NCBI RefSeq assembly: GCF_001927285.1
Contig: NZ_MSIG01000026.1
Location: forward strand, 1-39,251
Reading direction: 5' to 3'
DNA from: Mongoliimonas terrestris
GTDB taxonomy: Bacteria; Pseudomonadota; Alphaproteobacteria; Rhizobiales; Pleomorphomonadaceae
DNA length: 39,251 bases
Shown here one piece after another: positions 1 to 6,751 of the stretch (positions are counted from its first letter, which is position 1; every line of letters begins with the position of its first letter). The notes beneath the pieces are model-generated. The model searched no databases, was not told the DNA's origin, and worked only from the letters and a program-made list of their open reading frames with translations. The translations under genes and the position numbers were made by a program.

Positions 1-3
1 GCG

Positions 4-82
4 AAGGCGGACCACCCACGCATTGTCCAAGCAGCCGCGCCTTAACGATGCGTGGCTGGTCCGGCTGAACCGGACCATGACG
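4..82. repeat. Dispersed palindromic repeat, module B (degenerate pair)
   Basis: The arm at 4-25 reads GCGGACCACCCACGCATT. A second, inverted copy (46-82) reads GATGCGTGGCTGGTCCGG and ends in GGACCATGACG. The same module recurs at 13145-13180, 13411-13447 and 29461-29593. Each copy folds as a hairpin around GGTCCGC and GCGGACC. It is non-coding and resembles REP-type palindromic elements. The window edge truncates the view on the left. Confidence 0.65.
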
Positions 83-83
83 A

Positions 84-276
84 GGTCGGAGAGTGTGGGA
101 CGCGGTTGGAGGGTGGGTTAGGCGGTCGGAGGGTGTGGGACGCGGTTGGGGAGCGTGGCACGCGGCTGGAGGGTGTGGGACGCGGTTGGAGGGTGCGGTC
201 GGAGGGCGAGGGACGCGGTCGGAGGGTGTGGCACGCGGTAAAAGGGCGAGGGACACGGATGGAGGGTGTGGCGCTG
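84..276. repeat. Degenerate 20-bp tandem repeat array (about 10 units)
   Basis: Units of 20 bp follow each other head to tail at 84, 104, 124, 144, 164, 184 (truncated to 13 bp), 197, 217, 237 and 257. The consensus is close to GGTYGGAGGGTGTGGGACGC. Every unit begins GG and most end in CGC. Since 20 is not a multiple of three, the array gives no periodic peptide in one frame, and no start codon with a ribosome binding site serves it, so I read it as non-coding. Units differ by 1-6 bases, suggesting an old array. It lies between two palindromic repeats (1-82 and 424-528) upstream of the DUF3750 gene. Nothing else is recognisable between 277 and 423. Confidence 0.8.
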
Positions 277-423
277 AAGGTCATCCGAGCTATTCTCCAC
301 GCCTCCCCACCCCGCGCCCACCCCGCGCGCCCTCCATCGCCGCCGCCCCGCTCGTCCCCCGCTCTCATTGTCTCGCCGGCCCGCAGCCCCGGCGGACGAC
401 CACCCGCCGCCCTCCTTCCCAGG

Positions 424-528
424 GCGTCACCCCGGCGAACGCCGGGGCCCAACCGTCGCCTGGACCGACCGCAGCGGCGCAAAGACACCCACCGTCGGCT
501 GGATCCCGACGTCCGTCGGGATGGCGGT
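424..528. repeat. Paired palindromic repeat, module A (diverged copy)
   Basis: The left arm GTCACCCCGGCGAACGCCGG and the right arm CCCGACGTCCGTCGGGATGG face each other. They are diverged relatives of the arms at 13228-13329, 19168-19288 and 26975-27076. Each arm is itself a small hairpin (CCCGGC-GAAC-GCCGGG type). The stretch from 529 to 747 before the DUF3750 gene shows no further gene or convincing promoter. Confidence 0.7.
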
Positions 529-747
529 CCAGTCTGGCGAACGGCGCATAAGACCCCGACCGAAAGGCTCCACCCCGCCATTCCCCCCCTCGTCCCCCGC
601 TCCCCACGCACTTCGCCGCCGCGCCGCACTCCTCCCCCGATCCCCGCGCTCCCGCCGAACCCCTCCGATCCCTTCGCCCCTTTCCCGCCACAGCGGCGAT
701 CCTACATCTCCCCATTGCATCGACCTGCCCGAGAGAAGGACCGCCCC

Positions 748-1494
748 ATGACCACACTCGCCGCCGTGCTGCGCTGGCTCGCCGTCGGGTTTCTGGTCCT
801 CTACCTTCTGCCCATCGCGGTCTCGGCGCTCCTCTACTACGCGGCCGACCGGCCCGCCGACTGGCGCTCCGCCGACCGGTCGAGCGCCGGCCTCCTGCCG
901 ACGCCGCCGCCGGAGGCGGCCGTGGTGCGCATCTTCTCCGCCCGCACGGTACGCTGGCGCGGCATCTTCGCCACCCACGCCTGGATCGTGGTGAAGGACC
1001 AGGGCGAGCCCGACTACGAGCGCTGGGACTACACGGCCTGGGGCGACCCGATCCGCCGCAACGGCTTCGTGGCCGACGGCCGCTGGTTCGGCAGCGTGCC
1101 CGACCTGGTGTTCGCCGTCGATGGCGACGCCGCCGCGCGGCTGATCCCGAAGATCCGCGCCGCCATCGAGACCTACCGGCATGCCGAGCGCGGCAGCTAC
1201 CGGGCCTGGCCGGGGCCGAACTCCAACACCTTCGTGGCGGCCGTTATGGCGGCGGTGCCCGAGATCCGCACCGCGCTGCCGCCGACCGCCGTCGGCAAGG
1301 ACTATCCGCACGACGACCGCTGGGTCAGCGTCAGCCCGTCCGGCACCGGCGTCCGCCTCACCCTCGGCGGCTATGCGGGCTTCACCATCGGCTGGGTGGA
1401 AGGCCTGGAGTTCAACATTCTCGGCGCCATCGCGGGCCTCGACATCGCCCGCCCCGGCCTGAAGATCCCGGGCCTCGGACGCATCGGCGTGTGA
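748..1494 (+). CDS. DUF3750 family membrane-anchored protein
   Basis: The protein is 248 residues. The open frame extends far upstream, but codon character, the repeats upstream and an N-terminal hydrophobic segment (about residues 5-33) place the start at the ATG at 748, shortly after AGAGAAGGA. The N-terminal segment should anchor it in the inner membrane, with the rest in the periplasm. The body contains HAWIVVKDQG, a PNSNTF motif and a C-terminal GFTIGWVEGLEFNILG stretch, which I recognise as the DUF3750 family of Proteobacteria. No biochemical function is established for this family. It stands alone, 65 bp before the convergent ahpD gene. Family assignment is from memory of conserved motifs, so it is moderately sure. 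Confidence 0.72.
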   Translation: MTTLAAVLRWLAVGFLVLYLLPIAVSALLYYAADRPADWRSADRSSAGLLPTPPPEAAVVRIFSARTVRWRGIFATHAWIVVKDQGEPDYERWDYTAWGDPIRRNGFVADGRWFGSVPDLVFAVDGDAAARLIPKIRAAIETYRHAERGSYRAWPGPNSNTFVAAVMAAVPEIRTALPPTAVGKDYPHDDRWVSVSPSGTGVRLTLGGYAGFTIGWVEGLEFNILGAIAGLDIARPGLKIPGLGRIGV

Positions 1495-1559
1495 CGCAAA
1501 AGCCGATCTGGCCCGGACCGGGCGGGGCAGGACCGGCGCGCTTCGCCCCGTCGACCCCC

Positions 1560-2093
1560 TCAGGCCGCGGAAAGCTCCGCCGCCTCCAGGGCGATCGCCG
1601 CCGACTGGATGATGGAGGCGAAGCGGACGGCGGTCTGGATGGCTTCCGTGCTCACGCCGGCCTTCTGCAGCACGTCCACGTGGCTGTCGATGCACATGCC
1701 GCAGCCGTTGATGGCCGAAACCGCCAGCGCCCAGAGTTCGAAATCCACCTTCTCCACGCCCGGGTTGCCGATCACGTTCATCCGCAGCTTGGCCGGCAGC
1801 GTCTTGAAAACCTCGTGCTCGGTGAGGTGCAGGAAGCGGTAGTAGACGTTGTTCATGCCCATGATGGAGGCGGCCGCCTGGGCGGCGCCCAGCTCCGCGA
1901 CGCTCAGCTTTTCGGCCGCTTCGCCGGCGAGGGCCGCGCGCACCACCGGGTTGCGGGACGCGATCCCGCAGGCGACCATGAGGCCGTACTTCTGGCGCGG
2001 CGTCAGGCTCTCGTCCGCCGCCATGGACGAGAGGTTCAGGCGGACATCCTTGGCGAAATCGGGAATCCGGGCTTTCAGGCTTTCGATCGACAT
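1560..2093 (-). CDS. ahpD: Alkyl hydroperoxide reductase AhpD (carboxymuconolactone decarboxylase fold)
   Basis: The protein is 177 residues, the usual AhpD length. It carries the redox motif C131-GMC134 followed by H138, with E119 upstream. This matches the catalytic Cys-x-x-Cys, His and Glu set known for mycobacterial AhpD. AhpD is the disulfide reductant that regenerates AhpC, receiving electrons from lipoyl proteins of 2-oxoacid dehydrogenases, in the cytoplasm. It follows ahpC on the same strand after a 125-bp gap that holds GC-rich hairpins (for example GGCCGCGTGCGGCC at 2176-2189), so the two are probably cotranscribed with some attenuation. The start MSIESLK is the only ATG that gives the family's normal N-terminus. 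Confidence 0.93.
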   Translation of the reverse strand: MSIESLKARIPDFAKDVRLNLSSMAADESLTPRQKYGLMVACGIASRNPVVRAALAGEAAEKLSVAELGAAQAAASIMGMNNVYYRFLHLTEHEVFKTLPAKLRMNVIGNPGVEKVDFELWALAVSAINGCGMCIDSHVDVLQKAGVSTEAIQTAVRFASIIQSAAIALEAAELSAA

Positions 2094-2218
2094 CAGGGGC
2101 GGCTCCGGGCGGCGGAAGGGTCGAACGTGGAACGAAGAGGGGCGGATTGAAGGAACGCGGGGGCAGCGCCCCCTGGCCGCGTGCGGCCGGGTGGGGGCGC
2201 CGCCTTGGAGGATCGGGC

Positions 2219-2773
2219 TCAGGCGACCTTCAGCACCTCGCCGCCCACTTCCCGGTTGCACGGGCAGAGCTCGTCGGTCTGCAGGGCGTCGAGCACCCGA
2301 AGCGTGTCCTTCGGCGCGCGGCCGACGTTGAGGTTGGTGGCGTAGACGTGCTGGATGGTGCCGTCCGGGTCCACCACGAAGGTGTAGCGGTAGGCGACGC
2401 CGTCCGGCGAGCGCACGCCGAGGCCGTCCACCAGCGAGCCGTTGGTGTCGGCGAACTGCCAGATCGGCAGCCGGTCGAGGTCGCGGTGGTTGCGCCGCCA
2501 GGCGAGCTTGCAGAACTCGTTGTCCGTGGAGCCGCCCATCACGACGGCGTCGCGATCGTTGAAGTCGCCGGCGAGGCGCGCGAACTCGGCGATCTCGGTC
2601 GGGCACACGAAGGTGAAGTCCTTAGGATAGAAGAAGATCACCTTCCACTTGCCGGGAAAGCTCGCCAGCGTGATCTCCTCGAAGGCGCTCTCGCCCTTTT
2701 CCGTCACGTCGTTGAAGCCGGGCTTCACGCCCATGACGCTGAAGGCGGGCAGCTTGTCACCGATACCGAGCAT
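2219..2773 (-). CDS. ahpC: Alkyl hydroperoxide reductase AhpC (2-Cys peroxiredoxin)
   Basis: The protein is 184 residues. The peroxidatic cysteine C57 lies in FTFVCPTE. The C-terminal DELCPCNR holds C170 and C172, the three-cysteine arrangement of AhpC enzymes that use AhpD rather than the flavoprotein AhpF. It reduces H2O2, organic peroxides and peroxynitrite in the cytoplasm. The gene starts at an ATG at 2773, with AGGAGATAGGAAATC just upstream on the coding strand. It is the first gene of the ahpC-ahpD unit and is divergent from nifA, sharing about 680 bp of intergenic DNA. No oxyR gene is present in the window. A weak CTATTCC...AATAG inverted element near 2907-2925 could be an activator site, but I would not call it. 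Confidence 0.95.
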   Translation of the reverse strand: MLGIGDKLPAFSVMGVKPGFNDVTEKGESAFEEITLASFPGKWKVIFFYPKDFTFVCPTEIAEFARLAGDFNDRDAVVMGGSTDNEFCKLAWRRNHRDLDRLPIWQFADTNGSLVDGLGVRSPDGVAYRYTFVVDPDGTIQHVYATNLNVGRAPKDTLRVLDALQTDELCPCNREVGGEVLKVA

Positions 2774-3052
2774 GATTTCCTATCTCCTGACTGTCGGCGC
2801 CGGACGCCGGATGGGGAACGAGCCGGGAGACATGAAGCAAGCATCGGGCCACCGGCGGTGTCGGGCGGTTCGCGCGCTTGATGCAGAATAATGCGCATGT
2901 TTTTACCTATTGGTCAGCGGAATAGACGGCGAATTTCTCCTTTTCCGGTGAATGCCCCACCGTAGAAGTCTCGGCCCATCAACCGCTTGGCCGGCCTACC
3001 TCCACCAGCCGGCCCGCCGATGTCGTCCCCAGCCAATACCTGTCGGATCCCT

Positions 3053-3068
3053 TGTCGCGGACCCGACA
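3053..3068 (+). promoter_or_regulatory. Candidate NifA upstream activator sequence (TGT-N10-ACA)
   Basis: TGTCGCGGACCCGACA matches the NifA consensus spacing TGT-N10-ACA exactly and is an inverted repeat (TGTCG...CGACA). The often-seen central T is absent. It lies about 190 bp upstream of a sigma-54-like element and 386 bp upstream of the nifA start. Chance occurrence in a region this size is not negligible, roughly one in six for either strand-symmetric placement over 680 bp, so it is only a candidate for nifA autoregulation. Confidence 0.35.
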
Positions 3069-3254
3069 TCCTGTCGGTCGGCGCGACAGCGTGCGCCCGC
3101 CGGGCCGTCGCTGTCGCAAGGGCGCGGTGCATACCGGATCGGGCGCACTGCACAACCGCAGGGCAGCCGCCCGCCGAGGCCGGCGCACATGCGTAATCGC
3201 ACGTAAGCGTAAACACTTCTTCTTTGGCTTTACTATCATCGATGCTCTGTTAGC

Positions 3255-3270
3255 GGGCAAATTGCCTGCA
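3255..3270 (+). promoter_or_regulatory. Candidate sigma-54 (-24/-12) promoter for nifA
   Basis: GGGCAA-ATTGC-CTGCA compares with the RpoN consensus TGGCAC-N5-TTGCW. The invariant GG and GC are at the required 10-bp spacing, and 8 of 11 core positions match. It sits in the AT-richer patch, 183 bp before the TTG start of nifA, and downstream of the TGT-N10-ACA candidate. The -24 T and C are not conserved, so the promoter would be weak if real. Confidence 0.35.
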
Positions 3271-3441
3271 ATCACGATAGGCAGCCTGCGATTTCTTTGG
3301 TGCTGACAGACGCGCGGCGTCTCTCCATCCTTTGGCGGAGATTGAGCCGGTTCAGGGATTGCGGCCGGTCCCCCCGATCGCCGCCCGAACCAGGAGTTTC
3401 CGCAAAGCGACCCGCGCCACGGACGGGTTCGCCAGATCAGT

Positions 3442-3456
3442 GGGGAGTCGGCCTTG
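3442..3456 (+). promoter_or_regulatory. Ribosome binding site deciding a TTG start for nifA
   Basis: GGGGAG (3442-3447) lies 6 nt before TTG (3454-3456). The next in-frame ATG (3532) has only AAGGAC directly abutting it, which is too close for initiation. The TTG therefore is the better start and adds 26 residues to the N-terminus. Confidence 0.65.
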
Positions 3457-5241
3457 ACCATTCAGCCCGCCAGCTTCGCCGCATCCAGCCCGCCGCCGTC
3501 CCCCGCCCGCCAGACCAGCGGCTACAAGGACATGGCGCTTTCGGGCATCTACGAGATCTCCAAGATCCTCACCTCGGCCCGATCGTTGGAGTCCTGCCTC
3601 GCCAACATCGTCGCCATCCTGTCGTCCTTCATGCAGATGCGGCGCGGCATGATCCTGATGCTGGACGCGGAGGGCACGCCGGAGATGGCTGCCACCTCCG
3701 GCCCGTCCGCCAGCAGGCCGATGAAGGCCGCCAGCCTCGTGCCGCAGAAGGCGATCGACCAGATCGTCGCCACCCAGGTGCCGCTCGTCATCGAGAACAT
3801 CGCCGAGCACCCGGTCTTCCGCGGCTCCGTCTACCTGATGGTGGCGCCGACCCGCTCGATCGTCAGCTTCATCGGCGTGCCCATCAAGGCCGACGGCCGG
3901 GTGATCGGCACCCTATCCATCGACCGGGAGTGGGACGGCCGCCTTCAGTTCCGCCTGGAGGACGACGTCCGCTTCCTCACCATGATCGCCAACCTCGTCG
4001 GCCAGACCGTCCGCCTGCACCGGCGCATCGCCGAGGATCGGGACCGGCTGATCCTCGACAAGCAGCGCCTGGAGAAGGCGCTCTCCACCGCCACCGAGGA
4101 GGCCGCGGCCCCGGCCGCCGGCAAGCCCGCCGCTGCCGCGCCGAAGACCGGCATCGTCGGCGACAGCCCCGCCCTGAAGGCCGTGCTCGCCATGGTGGAC
4201 CAGGTGGCGCCGTCGAACGTCACCGTGCTTCTGCGCGGCGAGACCGGCACCGGCAAGGAGATGTTCGCCAAGGCCATCCACGCCCGCTCGTCGCGGCGGA
4301 ACGCCCCCTTCGTCAAGGTCAACTGCGCCGCACTCCCCGAAAGCGTCATCGAATCGGAGCTGTTCGGCCACGAGAAGGGGGCCTTCACCGGCGCCCTCTC
4401 CAGCCGCAAGGGCCGGTTCGAGCTCGCCCATGGCGGCACGCTCTTCCTCGACGAGATCGGCGAGATTTCCCCCGCCTTCCAGGCCAAGCTCCTCCGGGTG
4501 CTGCAGGAGGGCGAGTTCGAGCGGGTCGGCGGCACCCAGACCCTGAGGGCGGACTTCCGGCTGATCGCCGCCACCAACAAGGACCTGGAGAAGGCCGTCG
4601 AGCAGGGCACCTTCCGGGCCGACCTCTACTACCGCATCAACGTGGTGAGCCTCCTGCTGCCGCCGCTCCGCGACCGGCCGGGCGACATCGCCAAGCTCGC
4701 CAAGAGCTTCCTCGACGCCTTCGCGATGGAGAACAAGCGCCGCCTCACCATTGAGGGCAGCGCCCTCGACACCCTGTCGCGCTGCTACTTCCCCGGCAAC
4801 GTGCGCGAGCTGGAGAACTGCGTGAACCGGTCCGCCGCCATGGCGGGCGGCACGGAGGTCCGTCTCGGGGATCTCGCCTGCCAGAAGGGCACCTGCCTGT
4901 CATCCACCCTCTGGAAGGGCAAGACCGGCCTCACCGCCGCTCCGTCGTCCCTTGCGCCCGCGACGCTCGCCCCGCCGGCGCGCCCCTTCGAGCCGATTGG
5001 CGGCATCACCCTTCCGGTGATCGGGTCCACGGCCAAGCCGGCGGAGACCCTGCCGCCGGATTGCCGCGGCATCACCGAATGCCCCGCCGGCAAGTCCACC
5101 CGGTCGGAGCGCGACGACCTGATCGACGCCATGGAGCGGGCCGGCTGGGTGCAGGCCAAGGCGGCGCGCCTCCTCAATCTCACGCCGCGCCAGATCGGCT
5201 ATGCCCTCCGCAAGCAGGGCATCGAGTTGAAGAAGCTCTGA
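3454..5241 (+). CDS. nifA: Nif-specific transcriptional activator NifA, oxygen-sensitive type
   Basis: The protein is 595 residues. NifA is a sigma-54-dependent enhancer-binding protein that switches on nif genes. Order of parts: N-terminal GAF domain (about 30-190); AAA+ domain with Walker A GETGTGKE (262-269), the sigma-54 contact loop GAFTGA (309-314) and Walker B LFLDEIGE (330-337); linker; and C-terminal Fis-type helix-turn-helix (about 565-590). Four cysteines, C444, C456, C476 and C481, are spaced C-x11-C and C-x4-C. This is the signature of NifA proteins of rhizobia and relatives that sense oxygen or redox directly without NifL, and no nifL is present. Alternative names (VnfA/AnfA) are less likely because those differ in the linker cysteines. 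It is followed by a 15-bp hairpin. No structural nif genes are in the window. Confidence 0.93.
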   Translation: MTIQPASFAASSPPPSPARQTSGYKDMALSGIYEISKILTSARSLESCLANIVAILSSFMQMRRGMILMLDAEGTPEMAATSGPSASRPMKAASLVPQKAIDQIVATQVPLVIENIAEHPVFRGSVYLMVAPTRSIVSFIGVPIKADGRVIGTLSIDREWDGRLQFRLEDDVRFLTMIANLVGQTVRLHRRIAEDRDRLILDKQRLEKALSTATEEAAAPAAGKPAAAAPKTGIVGDSPALKAVLAMVDQVAPSNVTVLLRGETGTGKEMFAKAIHARSSRRNAPFVKVNCAALPESVIESELFGHEKGAFTGALSSRKGRFELAHGGTLFLDEIGEISPAFQAKLLRVLQEGEFERVGGTQTLRADFRLIAATNKDLEKAVEQGTFRADLYYRINVVSLLLPPLRDRPGDIAKLAKSFLDAFAMENKRRLTIEGSALDTLSRCYFPGNVRELENCVNRSAAMAGGTEVRLGDLACQKGTCLSSTLWKGKTGLTAAPSSLAPATLAPPARPFEPIGGITLPVIGSTAKPAETLPPDCRGITECPAGKSTRSERDDLIDAMERAGWVQAKAARLLNLTPRQIGYALRKQGIELKKL

Positions 5242-5280
5242 AACCAGGCCCGAACGGGCATTGGCCGGTCAGACTGCAAT

Positions 5281-5316
5281 GCACGGGAAGGTCGGACGAG
5301 CCCGACCTTCCCGTGC
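5281..5316 (+). terminator. Hairpin downstream of nifA (no U-tract)
   Basis: A perfect 15-bp inverted repeat, GCACGGGAAGGTCGG (5281-5295) and its complement (5302-5316), encloses a 6-nt loop 39 bp after the nifA stop. It lacks a T-run, so it may be a Rho-assisted terminator or an mRNA 3' end stabiliser. Confidence 0.5.
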
Positions 5317-5488
5317 CGGGTACGAGACGGGAGACTGAGCAGAGACGGAGGCCGGCCGGCGGTGGATTGTGGCGCGATCGGTGAACGTGGTGTGCATCCG
5401 CCGCCGGCTAGTGCCTTAAAAGGAGAACAGTTACCTTCCGCTCAAGGTTGGCGCCCAACGCGCCGGCATAAGCCTCGAAGGTGCTTCC

Positions 5489-5911
5489 ATGACCCAGTTT
5501 TCCGCTCCCGCTCTCCTGGCGGCCCGCGTCCTTCTCTCGCTCATCTTCATCCTGTCCGGCTTTCAGAAGATCACCGGCTATTCCGGCACGGTCGGCTATA
5601 TGGAAGCCATGGGCGTTCCCGGCATCCTCCTGCCGCTCGCCATCCTGACCGAGCTCGGCGGCGGTCTCGCCATCCTCGTCGGCTACCAGACCCGCATCGC
5701 CTCCATCCTGCTCGCCGGCTTCACGGTCATCGCCGGCTACCTCTTCCACTACGCCGCCATCACCGGCACCGACGCCATGGCGGACATGATGCAGCAGATC
5801 ATGTTCATGAAGAACGTGACCATCGCCGGCGGCTTCCTCGCCCTCTTCGTGAGCGGGGCCGGCGCCTGGTCGCTGGACGCCCGCTCCGGCCGGGCGCTCG
5901 CCACCGCCTGA
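5489..5911 (+). CDS. DoxX family membrane protein
   Basis: The protein is 140 residues with four predicted membrane segments (about 9-25, 45-65, 70-90 and 105-127). The LIFILSGFQKITGY start and MEAMGVPG...ELGGGLAILVGY motif are typical of DoxX/SURF4-like proteins. DoxX members sit in the cytoplasmic membrane. Some have been linked to quinone or sulfur oxidation and to oxidative stress complexes, but this member's role is not known. AAGGTG precedes the ATG at 5489. It is monocistronic, bounded by a hairpin upstream and a strong terminator downstream. It lies just behind nifA, but nothing seen shows that the two work together. Confidence 0.88.
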   Translation: MTQFSAPALLAARVLLSLIFILSGFQKITGYSGTVGYMEAMGVPGILLPLAILTELGGGLAILVGYQTRIASILLAGFTVIAGYLFHYAAITGTDAMADMMQQIMFMKNVTIAGGFLALFVSGAGAWSLDARSGRALATA

Positions 5912-5941
5912 CGCGCGATCGCCGCCACGTCCTCGGCACAG

Positions 5942-5986
5942 AAAGCCGGCCGCTCCGCAACCCGCGGAGCGGCCGGCTTTTTTTTT
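5942..5986 (+). terminator. Strong Rho-independent terminator after doxX-like gene
   Basis: AAAGCCGGCCGCTCCGC (5942-5958) pairs perfectly with 5964-5980 across a 5-nt loop. A run of nine T residues (5978-5986) follows. It is 31 bp after the DoxX stop codon. Confidence 0.95.
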
Positions 5987-6121
5987 GGCGGCGCGTGCCG
6001 GTTCGGACACCGTTCGTTCACCACATCGGCCGGCTCCAATTGTATGGCCGATGTTTCCGTGGAACCTTGTCCCTTCGATAAAAACAACAGTTTGGACCGC
6101 CCCCCTGGAGCCGCCCGCCTG

Positions 6122-6574
6122 ATGACCCTCCTGCCCCGCGAAGACCTCAACGACTTCCCGGCCGTTCCCCACCTGGAACGCGTGCTCTGGCCCGTGGTGG
6201 TGCGCCATCGGGGCGAGCGGGTGGCGGCCAGCCTCAACGCCTGGCGTTTGGTGGAGAAGGGCCAGCCGCCCGTGCTCTTCCTGCCGCCGGAGGACGTCAG
6301 CCGCTTCATGGTCTCGCCGTCCAACCGGGTGGACGTGGGCGACGGGCTCGGCCTCCTGGTCTTCCACGACGTGATCGTCGGCCGCGAGATCGTCCGCAAC
6401 GCCGCCTGCACGGTCGCGTCGCCGCCGCCGGCCCTCGCCGACATCGCCGGCCACTACGCCTTCTCGCCGGACCTCCTCGACCACTGCAGCGTCGCCGGCG
6501 TGGAAGCGCTCGGCGAAGGCGGCCCCACCGGCTCCTGGCGCATGCCGAACATCACCGCCACCGTCGACGCCTGA
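6122..6574 (+). CDS. DUF427 domain protein
   Basis: The protein is 150 residues from the ATG at 6122. The frame is open to an ATG at 6044, which would add 26 residues, but that upstream part looks like promoter DNA (AT-rich, with TTGTCC and ATAAAAA) and has no ribosome binding site, whereas TGGAG lies near 6122. Conserved DUF427 features are VVVRHRGERVAAS, the PPVLFLPPEDV motif and SGxW-like residues near the C-terminus (TGSWRMPN). DUF427 proteins are small cytoplasmic beta-rich proteins of unknown function, common in actinobacteria and proteobacteria. It stands alone between the doxX terminator and hisS. Confidence 0.75.
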   Translation: MTLLPREDLNDFPAVPHLERVLWPVVVRHRGERVAASLNAWRLVEKGQPPVLFLPPEDVSRFMVSPSNRVDVGDGLGLLVFHDVIVGREIVRNAACTVASPPPALADIAGHYAFSPDLLDHCSVAGVEALGEGGPTGSWRMPNITATVDA

Positions 6575-6751
6575 CGCGCCGGCTTTCGCCCCGCGCTTCA
6601 CCTGCCGGAAGCGCGCCTTGCCGCCCCGGCGCTCCCCGTGGGCGAACCTTGCTCCCGCCCCCTGTTTCGTCTACCAAACCGGCGCACGCCCGCGCCGGAT
6701 CCTTGCCGGCCGCGGGGCCCGTACGCCCACCCGCGACCAGAGCCAGAACCG

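Larger units (their letters stand above)
2774..3453. other. Long divergent intergenic region ahpC / nifA
   Basis: These 680 bp carry no credible gene: short open frames lack ribosome binding sites and family features. Base composition drops locally to AT-rich patches at about 2880-2945 (ahpC side) and 3200-3300 (nifA side), where promoters are expected. Between 3020 and 3115 the string TGTCG/CGACA recurs six or more times in both orientations, including a perfect TGT-N10-ACA at 3053-3068. A sigma-54-like -24/-12 element is at 3255-3270. The clustering suggests a regulator-binding region, but this is inference. Confidence 0.6.

Noticed and set aside
84..276. CRISPR array
   Set aside because: Units are contiguous 20-bp tandem repeats with no unique spacers, and no cas genes are present.
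52..747. Open frame extending the DUF3750 gene 232 codons upstream
   Set aside because: The extension runs through the tandem array and palindromic repeats, has no family similarity, is proline/arginine-rich as expected of random GC-rich frames, and the downstream ATG gives a proper membrane anchor.
2907..2925. OxyR site upstream of ahpC (CTAT...AATAG)
   Set aside because: Spacing between the tetranucleotides does not fit the ATAG-N7-CTAT pattern, and no oxyR is nearby.
2914..3306. Small genes in the ahpC-nifA interval
   Set aside because: Several short frames overlap each other on both strands, none with a ribosome binding site, signal peptide or recognisable domain.
6044..6121. Upstream start for the DUF427 gene
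   Set aside because: No ribosome binding site; the sequence looks like AT-rich promoter DNA and lies directly after the doxX terminator.
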